This document shows, one piece after another, positions 31,571-38,701 of a stretch of DNA of 64,000 bases. Each line of letters begins with the position of its first letter. Positions within the stretch are counted from its first letter, which is position 1. This DNA is from Flavobacterium anhuiense. Lineage in GTDB: Bacteria; Bacteroidota; Bacteroidia; Flavobacteriales; Flavobacteriaceae. The position numbers and the translations under genes were made by a program. Below the pieces are notes generated by a model. It was not told the origin of the DNA, made no database searches, and saw nothing but the letters and a program-made list of their open reading frames with translations. The stretch lies in assembly GCF_004151235.1 (NCBI RefSeq), contig NZ_JUIV01000004.1:124001-188000 (forward strand). Direction: 5' to 3'.

Positions 31571-32056
31571 TTATGATGGATCTACTAAGAATAAAGGTTG
31601 GTCAAATTCAACTGGAGACATATCGTCAACAAGAATTTTTACAATTTTACCAGAAACTTCAGATTCGATTTCGTTGAATAATTTCATTGCTTCAATTACG
31701 CAAAGAACATCACCTTTAGATACAGTGCTTCCAACTTCTGTGAAAACTGGTTTATCTGGAGATGGTTTTCTATAGAATGTTCCAATGATTGGAGATTTTA
31801 TAGTAACATATTTAGAATCGTCAGAAGCAGGTTTCTCCGGAGTTACACTTACAACTGTTGGAGCTGTAACTTGTGGAACTGCCGCTTGAGGTAAAGCTGC
31901 TTGAGTTGGTAATTGCTGTACATAAGTTGCCTCAGTTACATTTGTTTCTAAAGTTGTTCTGATCGTGATTTTTACATCATCCATTTCTAACTTCACTTCT
32001 GCAACGCCCGAATTTGCAACAAATTTGATTAGGTTTTGAATTTCTTTTAAATCCAT
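31571..32056 (-). CDS. accB: Biotin carboxyl carrier protein of acetyl-CoA carboxylase
   Basis: A 161-aa protein with an N-terminal helix domain ([17 protein letters not shown]), an Ala/Pro/Gln/Val linker (about 45-85), and a C-terminal biotinyl domain with [12 protein letters not shown], where the Lys carries biotin. It shuttles carboxybiotin between AccC and the carboxyltransferase. It follows fabH by 23 bp and belongs to the fabH-accB-accC operon. Confidence 0.95.
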   Translation of the reverse strand: MDLKEIQNLIKFVANSGVAEVKLEMDDVKITIRTTLETNVTEATYVQQLPTQAALPQAAVPQVTAPTVVSVTPEKPASDDSKYVTIKSPIIGTFYRKPSPDKPVFTEVGSTVSKGDVLCVIEAMKLFNEIESEVSGKIVKILVDDMSPVEFDQPLFLVDPS

Positions 32057-32079
32057 AATGATTCGTGTTTAGTTTTAAT

Positions 32080-33078
32080 TTATTTCTTATCGTAAGCCCA
32101 TTTTAAATAGATAGATCCCCAAGTGAATCCACCACCAAAAGCGGCAAAGATAACATTATCTCCTTTTTTAAGCTTATCTTCAAAGTCAGCCAATACTAAT
32201 GGTAAAGTTCCAGAAGTAGTATTACCGTATCTCTCAATGTTTACCAGCACTTTAGACTCATCTAATTCTAACCTTCCTGCAGTAGCATCGATAATACGTT
32301 TGTTAGCTTGATGCGGTACTAACCAGTCCACATCTTGATTTGTCAAATTATTTCTTTGTAAAATCAATTCGCTGGCATCAGCCATATTAGTTACAGCATA
32401 TTTGAAAACAGTTTTACCGTCTTGCATAATATTGTGCTGTCTGTTTTTTATAGTTTCTTCTGAAGGCGGAATCAAAGAACCTCCTGCGGGAATTTTAAGA
32501 AAATCTCGTCCAACACCATCACTTCTTAAATACTCATCCTGCAATCCTAAACCTTCATAATTTGGTTCGAAAAGAACTGCACCAGCTCCATCTCCAAAAA
32601 TAATACAAGTTGCTCTGTCTGTATAGTCTACAATTGATGACATTTTATCAGCACCAATTAAAAGCACTTTTTTGTAACGTCCTGACTGAACATATGCTGC
32701 AGCTGTCGACATTCCGTATAAGAAACTTGAACATGCAGCCTGCAAATCGTATGAGAATGCATTTGTTGCCCCAATTTCTGTAGCAACATAGACTCCTGTA
32801 GAAGCGACCATCATATCTGGTGTTGCAGTTGCCATTATAATCATATCAATCTCAAGCGGATCAATATTTGCTTTTGCAATTAAATCCTTTGCTGCTTGTA
32901 TCGCAAGGTACGAAGTACCTTTATCAGCATCTTTAAGAATTCTTCTTTCTTTAATTCCTGTTCGAGCGGTAATCCACTCATCATTGGTATCAACCATTGT
33001 TTCTAGTACTTGGTTCGAAAGAACGAAGTCAGGAACATAAGCTCCAACAGCGGTAATTGCGGCTGTGATTGTATTCAT
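32080..33078 (-). CDS. fabH: 3-oxoacyl-ACP synthase III
   Basis: A 332-aa thiolase-fold condensing enzyme. The active-site Cys is in LQAACSSFLYGM, the His in WLVPHQANKRI, and the Asn in ERYGNTTSGTLP. It condenses acetyl-CoA (or branched starters) with malonyl-ACP to start fatty acid synthesis, so it fits with the two carboxylase genes behind it. A terminator at 33205-33230 separates it from rpmF, so it has its own promoter in the gap 33079-33200. Confidence 0.95.
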   Translation of the reverse strand: MNTITAAITAVGAYVPDFVLSNQVLETMVDTNDEWITARTGIKERRILKDADKGTSYLAIQAAKDLIAKANIDPLEIDMIIMATATPDMMVASTGVYVATEIGATNAFSYDLQAACSSFLYGMSTAAAYVQSGRYKKVLLIGADKMSSIVDYTDRATCIIFGDGAGAVLFEPNYEGLGLQDEYLRSDGVGRDFLKIPAGGSLIPPSEETIKNRQHNIMQDGKTVFKYAVTNMADASELILQRNNLTNQDVDWLVPHQANKRIIDATAGRLELDESKVLVNIERYGNTTSGTLPLVLADFEDKLKKGDNVIFAAFGGGFTWGSIYLKWAYDKK

Positions 33079-33204
33079 TATATTCTATTATTTTCCTTTC
33101 AAATTATCATTAATTTGAAAAATTTTTAAAAGGCTTGAAAATTACAAAAAAAAACGTAACGAATTTGTCTATATTTTCCTAAAAAACGAAAATTATAACC
33201 AACA

Positions 33205-33230
33205 AAAAAAACTCTCACTATGTGAGAGTT
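33205..33230 (-). terminator. Terminator after rpmF
   Basis: AACTCTCAC-TAT-GTGAGAGTT is a perfect 9-bp stem; on the minus strand it is followed by eight T. It ends the YceD-like/rpmF transcript before fabH. Confidence 0.88.
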
Positions 33231-33253
33231 CTAGTATAATTTACAAAAACGTA

Positions 33254-33448
33254 TTAAGCAACCGCTTCAGATTTATCGATAACAACTTGCCCTCTGTAGT
33301 ACATTTTACCTTCATGCCAGTAAGCTCTGTGGTATAAATGTGCCTCACCTGTAATAGGACATGTAGCGATTTGAGCTACAGTAGCTTTGTAATGTGTTCT
33401 TCTCTTATCTCTTCTTGTTTTCGAGGTTTTTCTCTTAGGATGTGCCAT
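33254..33448 (-). CDS. rpmF: 50S ribosomal protein L32
   Basis: A 64-aa basic ribosomal protein starting [20 protein letters not shown], the L32 signature. It has only one Cys ([14 protein letters not shown]), so the zinc-type C-x2-C pairs are missing; this is the C-minus form. It is 9 bp after the YceD-like gene, the widely conserved pairing. Confidence 0.95.
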
Positions 33449-33457
33449 TTTACTATA

Positions 33458-34000
33458 TTATTTATCCGTTAATAGTTTCTTTAATTTTTCCCAACGCGGG
33501 TCAATATCTTCTTCTTTGTTACTCTCTTCCTTTTGTTCTTTCACACTTAACTCATTCAATTTTGTTAAAGCTTCTGTTTGCAGACTTCCATCTTTAACAC
33601 CTGGATGAATTCTTTTTTGAGGTACTGAAAGCGCGATCATTTCATAAATATACTGCGCAACATCTATCTCATGTTCACCATGTGGCAAAATCAACAACTC
33701 TTCATTATCATTATTAAATTCCTCTCCAAAGCGAACTATTAACTTCATTTTCCCTTTTATAGGTAAATCAAAATCTTCGCCTGTTAGATCACAAGGCACA
33801 TTTACTGTTCCTTTGTGTTTGAATTCTAATTCTAACATAGTACTTTTCTTTTCGAAAAGCAAATTGACTTTAATATCCGAACTTTGAAACTCTTCGTACT
33901 CAAAATTCTTAAAGAACTCGTTATTTATCTGATACTCAAAATGGTGTTTTCCTAGTTTTAATCCTACGAAAGGAATTAAAAATTCTTTTGTTTTGCTCAT
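33458..34000 (-). CDS. DUF177/YceD family protein
   Basis: A 180-aa acidic protein. The segment GTVNVPCDLTGEDFDLPIKGKMKLIVRFG carries the family's conserved Cys (near residue 63), and DVAQYIYEMIALSVP (near 118) with the later DPRWEKLKKLL end is typical. YceD proteins are linked to 23S rRNA processing and lie beside rpmF in most bacteria, as here. No second Cys pair is seen. Confidence 0.9.
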   Translation of the reverse strand: MSKTKEFLIPFVGLKLGKHHFEYQINNEFFKNFEYEEFQSSDIKVNLLFEKKSTMLELEFKHKGTVNVPCDLTGEDFDLPIKGKMKLIVRFGEEFNNDNEELLILPHGEHEIDVAQYIYEMIALSVPQKRIHPGVKDGSLQTEALTKLNELSVKEQKEESNKEEDIDPRWEKLKKLLTDK

Positions 34001-34054
34001 TTCAACATCAATTTGAACAATTCAAATCTAAAACTAGATATCTGAATTGGGGTG

Positions 34055-34062
34055 CAAAGATA
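34055..34062 (-). promoter_or_regulatory. -7 promoter box (TATCTTTG) of the YceD-like/rpmF operon
   Basis: A perfect TAnnTTTG match on the minus strand, 54 bases before the start codon at 34000. No TTG is clear at the -33 distance. Confidence 0.5.
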
Positions 34063-34105
34063 TAAAATTATTATAAATCTAATAATCTTATTCACCTTTT
34101 TTTGT

Positions 34106-35155
34106 TTATAACTGTTTTTCTTTTATTTTAAGAGGTTTTTGGCTAATCTCCTCATACTGATTACGCGAGCGAAAAATATCGATTGCAAGATAGACTGCCT
34201 CTTTAAATGAATTGTAATCTGCCGTGTCTTTTCCAGCTATATCATAAGCTGTACCATGATCTGGAGAGGTTCTAACTCTATTTAGACCAGCTGTATAATT
34301 AACTCCTTTTCCAAAAGATAATGTTTTGAACGGAATTAATCCTTGATCGTGATACATTGCCACAATAGCATCATATTTTTCATATTGACTGCTTCCAAAA
34401 AAACCATCTGCAGGAAATGGACCAAAAACCATTGTTCCAGAATCAAAGATTTTCTTTAAAGTAGGTTTTAAAATCAAATCATCTTCTTTTCCAATCACTC
34501 CTCCATCACCAGCATGCGGATTTAATCCTAAAACTGCAATTTTTGGTTTCACAATACTAAAATCTTGAATTAAAGACTTTCTAATAGTTTCTATCTTTTT
34601 AGCGATTAATTCTTCTGTTAGATGAGAAGCAACTTCGTTTAACGGCACATGATCCGTAATTAAACCTACTCGCAAATTATCTTGAACCATCATCATAAGC
34701 GCATCGCCCTCTAATTCCTGATTTAAATAATCGGTGTGGCCTGGAAATTTAAAATCTTCAGACTGTATATTATATTTATTGATAGGAGCTGTTACCAGGA
34801 CATCAATTTCGCCGTCTTTCAAAGCTTTTGTTGCAGCCGTAAAAGATTTTATAGCATACTCCCCTATTTTCGGATCATTTACTCCAAAATTTATATCAAC
34901 TCCTTCTCTCCAAAGATTCAAAACATTTACTTTTCCTGGAATAATTTGATCTAGTTTATCAACACCATGAAATTGAACTGTCGATGTAAAGCTTTTTCTA
35001 ACAAAAGAAAGAATTTTAGCATTTGCAAAAATAACCGGCGTACACAATTCCAACATACGAGAATCTTCGAATGTTTTCAGTATAACTTCGCTTCCAATAC
35101 CGTTTAAATCTCCAACCGAAATTCCAACAATTATATTTTCTGCTTTTTTATTCAT
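34106..35155 (-). CDS. pdxA: 4-hydroxythreonine-4-phosphate dehydrogenase
   Basis: A 349-aa enzyme of vitamin B6 synthesis. Seen motifs: SVGDLNGIGSEV at the start, VTAPINKYNIQ and FPGHTDYL near 135-150, LNPHAGDGG near 212, and AMYHDQGLIPFK near 272, which carry the metal-binding His residues. It oxidises 4-phosphohydroxythreonine with NAD. It is divergent from ribE with a 57-bp gap holding two opposed -7 boxes. Confidence 0.95.
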   Translation of the reverse strand: MNKKAENIIVGISVGDLNGIGSEVILKTFEDSRMLELCTPVIFANAKILSFVRKSFTSTVQFHGVDKLDQIIPGKVNVLNLWREGVDINFGVNDPKIGEYAIKSFTAATKALKDGEIDVLVTAPINKYNIQSEDFKFPGHTDYLNQELEGDALMMMVQDNLRVGLITDHVPLNEVASHLTEELIAKKIETIRKSLIQDFSIVKPKIAVLGLNPHAGDGGVIGKEDDLILKPTLKKIFDSGTMVFGPFPADGFFGSSQYEKYDAIVAMYHDQGLIPFKTLSFGKGVNYTAGLNRVRTSPDHGTAYDIAGKDTADYNSFKEAVYLAIDIFRSRNQYEEISQKPLKIKEKQL

Positions 35156-35175
35156 GAGCTCAGTTTATTTATTAC

Positions 35176-35196
35176 TAATTTTGATGTGCAAATTTA
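35176..35196. promoter_or_regulatory. Divergent -7 boxes for ribE (+) and pdxA (-)
   Basis: TAATTTTG (35176-35183, plus strand) and TAAATTTG on the minus strand (35189-35196) both match TAnnTTTG and lie five bases apart in the 57-bp gap. The two polymerases could not bind together, so the genes may compete. -33 elements are weak. Confidence 0.55.
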
Positions 35197-35212
35197 GTAA
35201 AATAAAACCACA

Positions 35213-35803
35213 ATGTTTACAGGAATTATAGAAACACTTGGAAGGGTTCACGAAATCAGAAAAGATCAAAACAATCTTCACATAACAGTTGACTCTTCAA
35301 TAACACACGAATTAAAAATAGACCAGAGCGTTTCGCATAACGGAATATGCCTTACAGTTGTAGCAATTAAAGATTCTCTTTACACTGTAACCGCAATTGA
35401 CGAAACGATTTTAAAAACAAATATAGGCGATTGGAAAACTGGCGATATCGTAAACCTAGAAAGAGGGATGAAACTTGGCGACCGTTTGGACGGACATATT
35501 GTACAAGGTCACGTAGACCAAACTGGAACTTGCATCAAAATTGAAGAAGCAAACGGAAGCTGGAATTATACTTTTGAGTACGACAAAACCCAAAACAACA
35601 TCACGATCGAAAAAGGTTCGATTACAATAAATGGAGTAAGTCTTACCGTTGTAAATTCTAAAACGAATGAATTTAGCGTCTCAATTATTCCGTACACTTA
35701 TGAACACACAAATTTTAAAGATTTCAAAGTTGGAACAAAAATCAACCTTGAATTTGATGTAGTCGGAAAATATATTTCCAGGCTTTATTCGATCAATAAA
35801 TAG
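35213..35803 (+). CDS. ribE: Riboflavin synthase
   Basis: A 196-aa protein of two lumazine-binding repeats. The first starts MFTGIIETLGRV with SVSHNGICLTVV; the second has GHVDQTG and KGSITINGVSLTVV. It dismutates two 6,7-dimethyl-8-ribityllumazine to riboflavin. Length and duplicated layout fit the alpha-type synthase. It is a single-gene unit followed by a strong bidirectional terminator. Confidence 0.95.
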   Translation: MFTGIIETLGRVHEIRKDQNNLHITVDSSITHELKIDQSVSHNGICLTVVAIKDSLYTVTAIDETILKTNIGDWKTGDIVNLERGMKLGDRLDGHIVQGHVDQTGTCIKIEEANGSWNYTFEYDKTQNNITIEKGSITINGVSLTVVNSKTNEFSVSIIPYTYEHTNFKDFKVGTKINLEFDVVGKYISRLYSINK

Positions 35804-35820
35804 CCCTGTCGTTTATCCAT

Positions 35821-35854
35821 AAAAAAGGCTTCAATTTAAATTGAAGCCTTTTTT
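35821..35854. terminator. Bidirectional terminator
   Basis: A perfect palindrome, AAAAAAGGCTTCAATTT and its complement, with A and T runs. It serves ribE on the plus strand and includes the last codons of the convergent small gene at 35836. Confidence 0.88.
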
Positions 35855-36102
35855 ATTTGATTTCTATATATCGCAGTTAACCCTAAAGCTAGACCTCCAA
35901 TTACTAAAATTATAATATTTTGATCTATTGGTATATTTCCTTGTTCATTACAAGGAATACCGTCTGAATCATCGCAGTCACCTGCAGTCATAGTTTTGGA
36001 ACTTAAGTTCGGCGCTGGAGGGCCGCTCTCATTTTCAGCTGTAACTAATAAAACATTTAAAAATAAGGCGATTACTAAAAATGGGGCTTTTAGATTTTTC
36101 AT
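35836..36102 (-). CDS. Small exported single-pass membrane protein, unknown
   Basis: An 88-aa protein with a signal peptide (MKNLKAPFLVIALFLNVLLVTA), a short mature segment with ESGPPAPN and paired Cys (GDCDDSDGIPCNEQG), then the ending PIDQNIIILVIGGLALGLTA plus a basic tail NQIKKA. The Pro-I-D then hydrophobic, then basic tail resembles small flavobacterial surface proteins with a C-terminal anchor or sorting signal. Function is unknown. Its stop lies inside the terminator hairpin. Confidence 0.65.
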   Translation of the reverse strand: MKNLKAPFLVIALFLNVLLVTAENESGPPAPNLSSKTMTAGDCDDSDGIPCNEQGNIPIDQNIIILVIGGLALGLTAIYRNQIKKASI

Positions 36103-36511
36103 AAATTCAAGCTATTGCAAAATGCAAGTCTAGATAATTATCGATAAATATTCTTTAATAGAAATTTCGCACAAATGCATTCCTACTTCCAAAATCTTGG
36201 AACAAAAGTATAAGTTTTTTACAGAAAAGCAACTTTTAATTTAAAAAAGCCGAAACAAATTTTAACATTTTATTTTTCAGATTACACTAATCCTTTTCTG
36301 AAAACGTTCTAGAGGACAATCTCTTTTTTTTCAACGCTATCCAATACAATCATGAGCTTATAAGAATTTACTTATTCTAAGCAAAACTGTTGCATTCGAA
36401 TAAATTCATATATAAAAAAGTAATTGGATTAATTTCTAAGCACACGAGAGAATATTATCAAATTAATATATTTGTACAATCCAATTCAGACGCATCTCAA
36501 TCATAATCAAA
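36103..36511. other. 409-bp gap upstream of the methyltransferase
   Basis: AT-rich, no gene and no long repeat seen. A TATATTTG -7 box lies at 36467-36474, 38 bases before the methyltransferase ATG, without a clear -33 TTG. The remainder has no structure I can support. Confidence 0.45.
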
Positions 36512-37498
36512 ATGAAAAACAAATATACAGTCGGAAGTTTATATGCAGGCGTGGGCGGTATTTGTTTAGGTTTCGAAAATGCAGGTTTCAAATTGGAATG
36601 GGCAAATGAATTTGACAAAAAAGCCTGTGTAACTTACCGAAACAATTTTGAGCACAAACTTATTGAAGGCGATGTAATGCAGCTCGATGTAAAGAAACTC
36701 AACAAAATAGACATTCTTACCGCTGGTTTTCCTTGCCAGCCTTTTTCTCTTGCGGGCCACAGAAAAGGCTTTAAAGACAGCAGAGGGAATCATTTTTTCA
36801 AAATATTAGATTTTATTGATGAAATGAGACCTAAAGTGGTATTTCTCGAAAATGTCAAAAATTTGAAAGGCCATGACAAAGGAAATACCATGAAAGTAAT
36901 TCAGCGTGAAATCAAAAAACGCAATTACACTTTTGACAGCGCCATCTTAAATACTAAAGATTTTGGAAACATTCCACACAACCGCGAACGAATTTTCATG
37001 ATTGCGTTTGATAAGGATTTCGTTAAAAAAGGTTTTAAATTTAATTTTCCTAAAAAAGAAGAATTAACCCAAAAAGTTACCGATTTAATCATAAAAGAAA
37101 AAGTCGATAAAAAATTCTATTACACAGAAGACAAATACATGTATAACACACTGAAAGAATCGGTTGTGAGAGAAGATAGAATTTATCAGTTCAGAAGACA
37201 TTACGTACGAGAAAACAAAAAAGAAGTGTGCCCTACTCTAACTGCAAATATGGGAACTGGCGGACACAACGTTCCAATTATCACAACAGAATTCGGTTTT
37301 AGAAAATTAACTCCAAGAGAGTGTTTTCGCTTTCAAGGCTTTCCTGACAGTTATAAATTGCCTAAGATTTCTAATTCTAGTCTTTACAAGCAAGCGGGTA
37401 ATTCGGTAAGCATGCCAGTTATTGAGAGACTTGCTTCAGAAATATTCAAATGCATTGAAAAGATCGAAGCCAAACAATTAAAAGCAGAAAAGGTTTAA
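36512..37498 (+). CDS. C5 cytosine DNA methyltransferase (Dcm-like)
   Basis: A 328-aa enzyme with all main C5-MTase motifs: I (LYAGVGGICLGFENAGF), IV with catalytic Cys75 (GFPCQPFSLAG), VI (LENVKNL), VIII (RERIFMIAF), IX (RECFRFQGFP) and X (QAGNSVSMPVIERLA). It methylates C5 of cytosine in a short target that cannot be read from sequence. It is convergent with a Vsr-like gene and overlaps it by four bases. No restriction endonuclease is adjacent, so it is either an orphan with mismatch repair support or part of a reduced restriction system. Confidence 0.92.
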   Translation: MKNKYTVGSLYAGVGGICLGFENAGFKLEWANEFDKKACVTYRNNFEHKLIEGDVMQLDVKKLNKIDILTAGFPCQPFSLAGHRKGFKDSRGNHFFKILDFIDEMRPKVVFLENVKNLKGHDKGNTMKVIQREIKKRNYTFDSAILNTKDFGNIPHNRERIFMIAFDKDFVKKGFKFNFPKKEELTQKVTDLIIKEKVDKKFYYTEDKYMYNTLKESVVREDRIYQFRRHYVRENKKEVCPTLTANMGTGGHNVPIITTEFGFRKLTPRECFRFQGFPDSYKLPKISNSSLYKQAGNSVSMPVIERLASEIFKCIEKIEAKQLKAEKV

Positions 37499-37914
37499 AT
37501 ACTCAAAAGCATAATCGTTCCTTCGATTTTTGCCAGACAGACTTCAAGGTTTCTCTCAATATCTTTACTCCAAAATCTAAGAACAGTCCAATTTTTATTA
37601 ATTAGAAAAGAATTGACTTCTTCATCTCGCTGTATATTCCTTTCAATTTTCGGAATCCAATATTCTCGATTCGTTTTAATTCTTAATTGTTCCGTTTCCC
37701 AATCTTTTCCATGAAAGAATTCGCTATCAACAAAAATGGCAATTTTATATTTGGCAAAAGTAAGATCAGGTCTTCCAAATATCTTTTTATTATTTTTTCG
37801 ATATCTGTAGCCCAATTTCCATAATGCTTTTGCAAGCCTTACTTCGCCTTTTGTAGCAGTACTTTTTATCGCCTGCATAGTTTTTCTCCTCTGTTCGGGA
37901 GTCAATCTATCCAT
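37495..37914 (-). CDS. vsr: Vsr-like very short patch repair endonuclease
   Basis: A 139-aa protein with the Vsr start (LTPEQRRKTMQAIKS), GRPDLTF with catalytic Asp50, and FVDSEFFHGKDW. In E. coli Vsr the last segment is FTHGCFWHHHHC; here the His64 position is Asp, the Cys66 position Glu, and the later His is kept (His68). The pattern D-x-E-x2-HG resembles other PD-(D/E)xK nucleases. Vsr nicks T:G mismatches left by deamination of 5-methylcytosine, fitting the convergent C5 methyltransferase. A restriction nuclease role cannot be excluded. Confidence 0.85.
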   Translation of the reverse strand: MDRLTPEQRRKTMQAIKSTATKGEVRLAKALWKLGYRYRKNNKKIFGRPDLTFAKYKIAIFVDSEFFHGKDWETEQLRIKTNREYWIPKIERNIQRDEEVNSFLINKNWTVLRFWSKDIERNLEVCLAKIEGTIMLLSI

Positions 37915-38027
37915 CTGAAGATTAAATTTGTTTCGGATGGATAAAGTTAAAACATTTTAAAGGAATAAATATTCAATTATGGAGCGTCAAAATTTCAATT
38001 TTCACATTTTAAAAGTGCCAAAAAACA

Positions 38028-38056
38028 AAAAGCCTCTACATTTCTGTAAAGGCTTT
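38028..38056 (-). terminator. Terminator after the CAT-anticodon tRNA
   Basis: AAAAGCCTCTACA and TGTAAAGGCTTT pair with one mismatch around a TTTC loop; on the minus strand a T-rich run follows. It lies 15 bases after the tRNA. Confidence 0.7.
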
Positions 38057-38071
38057 GTACTTCTAAAAGAG

Positions 38072-38145
38072 TGGTCCCACCTGGGCTCGAACCAGGGACC
38101 ACCTGATTATGAGTCAGGTGCTCTAACCAGCTGAGCTATAGGACC
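38072..38145 (-). tRNA. tRNA with CAT anticodon (elongator Met, or Ile2)
   Basis: On the minus strand: acceptor GGTCCTA with TGGGACC (one T-G), D stem GCTC/GAGC, anticodon stem CCTGA/TCAGG around loop CTCATAA, T stem CCTGG/CCAGG, discriminator A, no encoded CCA; 74 nt. The anticodon CAT gives Met, or Ile if Cys34 is lysidinylated. The acceptor does not match the initiator pattern (first pair is G-C). Choosing between Met and Ile2 needs comparison with the other CAT tRNAs in the genome. Confidence 0.88.
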
Positions 38146-38291
38146 GGTTTAGAGGATGCAATATTACTACTATTTTTCATTCACTCCAAATATTTTAAGA
38201 CATCATTTGAATTTTATTTTAAATCTTTTTTTGAATCTCAAAAACGAAATTGATTTTCAACATCTTATTCAAAAATTAAAATGCCATTTTT

Positions 38292-38696
38292 TTATTTAAT
38301 TTCTTGACAAAGTTCCACCAAAACACCATTTGTATTCTTCGGATGCAGAAAAACAACCAATTTATTGTCGGCTCCTTTCTTCGGAACTTCGTTAATCAAG
38401 ACAAAACCTTCACTTTTTAGACGGATAATTTCAGCTTCAATATCATCAACATCAAAAGCGATATGATGAATCCCTTCTCCTTTTTTCTCCAGAAATTTAG
38501 CAATTGGACTTTCAGGATTTGTCGCAACCAAAAGTTCGATTTTATTATTTCCAGTTTGAAAAAAAGAGGTTAAAACGCCTTCGCTTTCTACAGCTTCCAT
38601 TTTATAAGACGGAACGCCAAGCATTTTTTCGAACAAAATATTGGCATCGTCCATATTCTTAACTGCAATCCCGATATGCTCTATTTTATTTACCAT
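38292..38696 (-). CDS. mce: Methylmalonyl-CoA epimerase
   Basis: A 134-aa glyoxalase/VOC-fold protein with IEHIGIAVKNMDDA at the start, GEGIHHIAFDVDDIEA in the middle and VELCQEIK at the end; His residues in EHIGIA and HHIAFD and the final Glu make the metal site. It interconverts (R)- and (S)-methylmalonyl-CoA in propionate metabolism. It starts five bases after the stop of the large unknown gene upstream, so it is the last gene of a three-gene transcript. Confidence 0.92.
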   Translation of the reverse strand: MVNKIEHIGIAVKNMDDANILFEKMLGVPSYKMEAVESEGVLTSFFQTGNNKIELLVATNPESPIAKFLEKKGEGIHHIAFDVDDIEAEIIRLKSEGFVLINEVPKKGADNKLVVFLHPKNTNGVLVELCQEIK

Positions 38697-38701
38697 TTCT
38701 C

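Noticed and set aside
36512..37914. Complete type II restriction-modification system
   Set aside because: No restriction endonuclease gene is adjacent; the small convergent gene is best read as Vsr-like.
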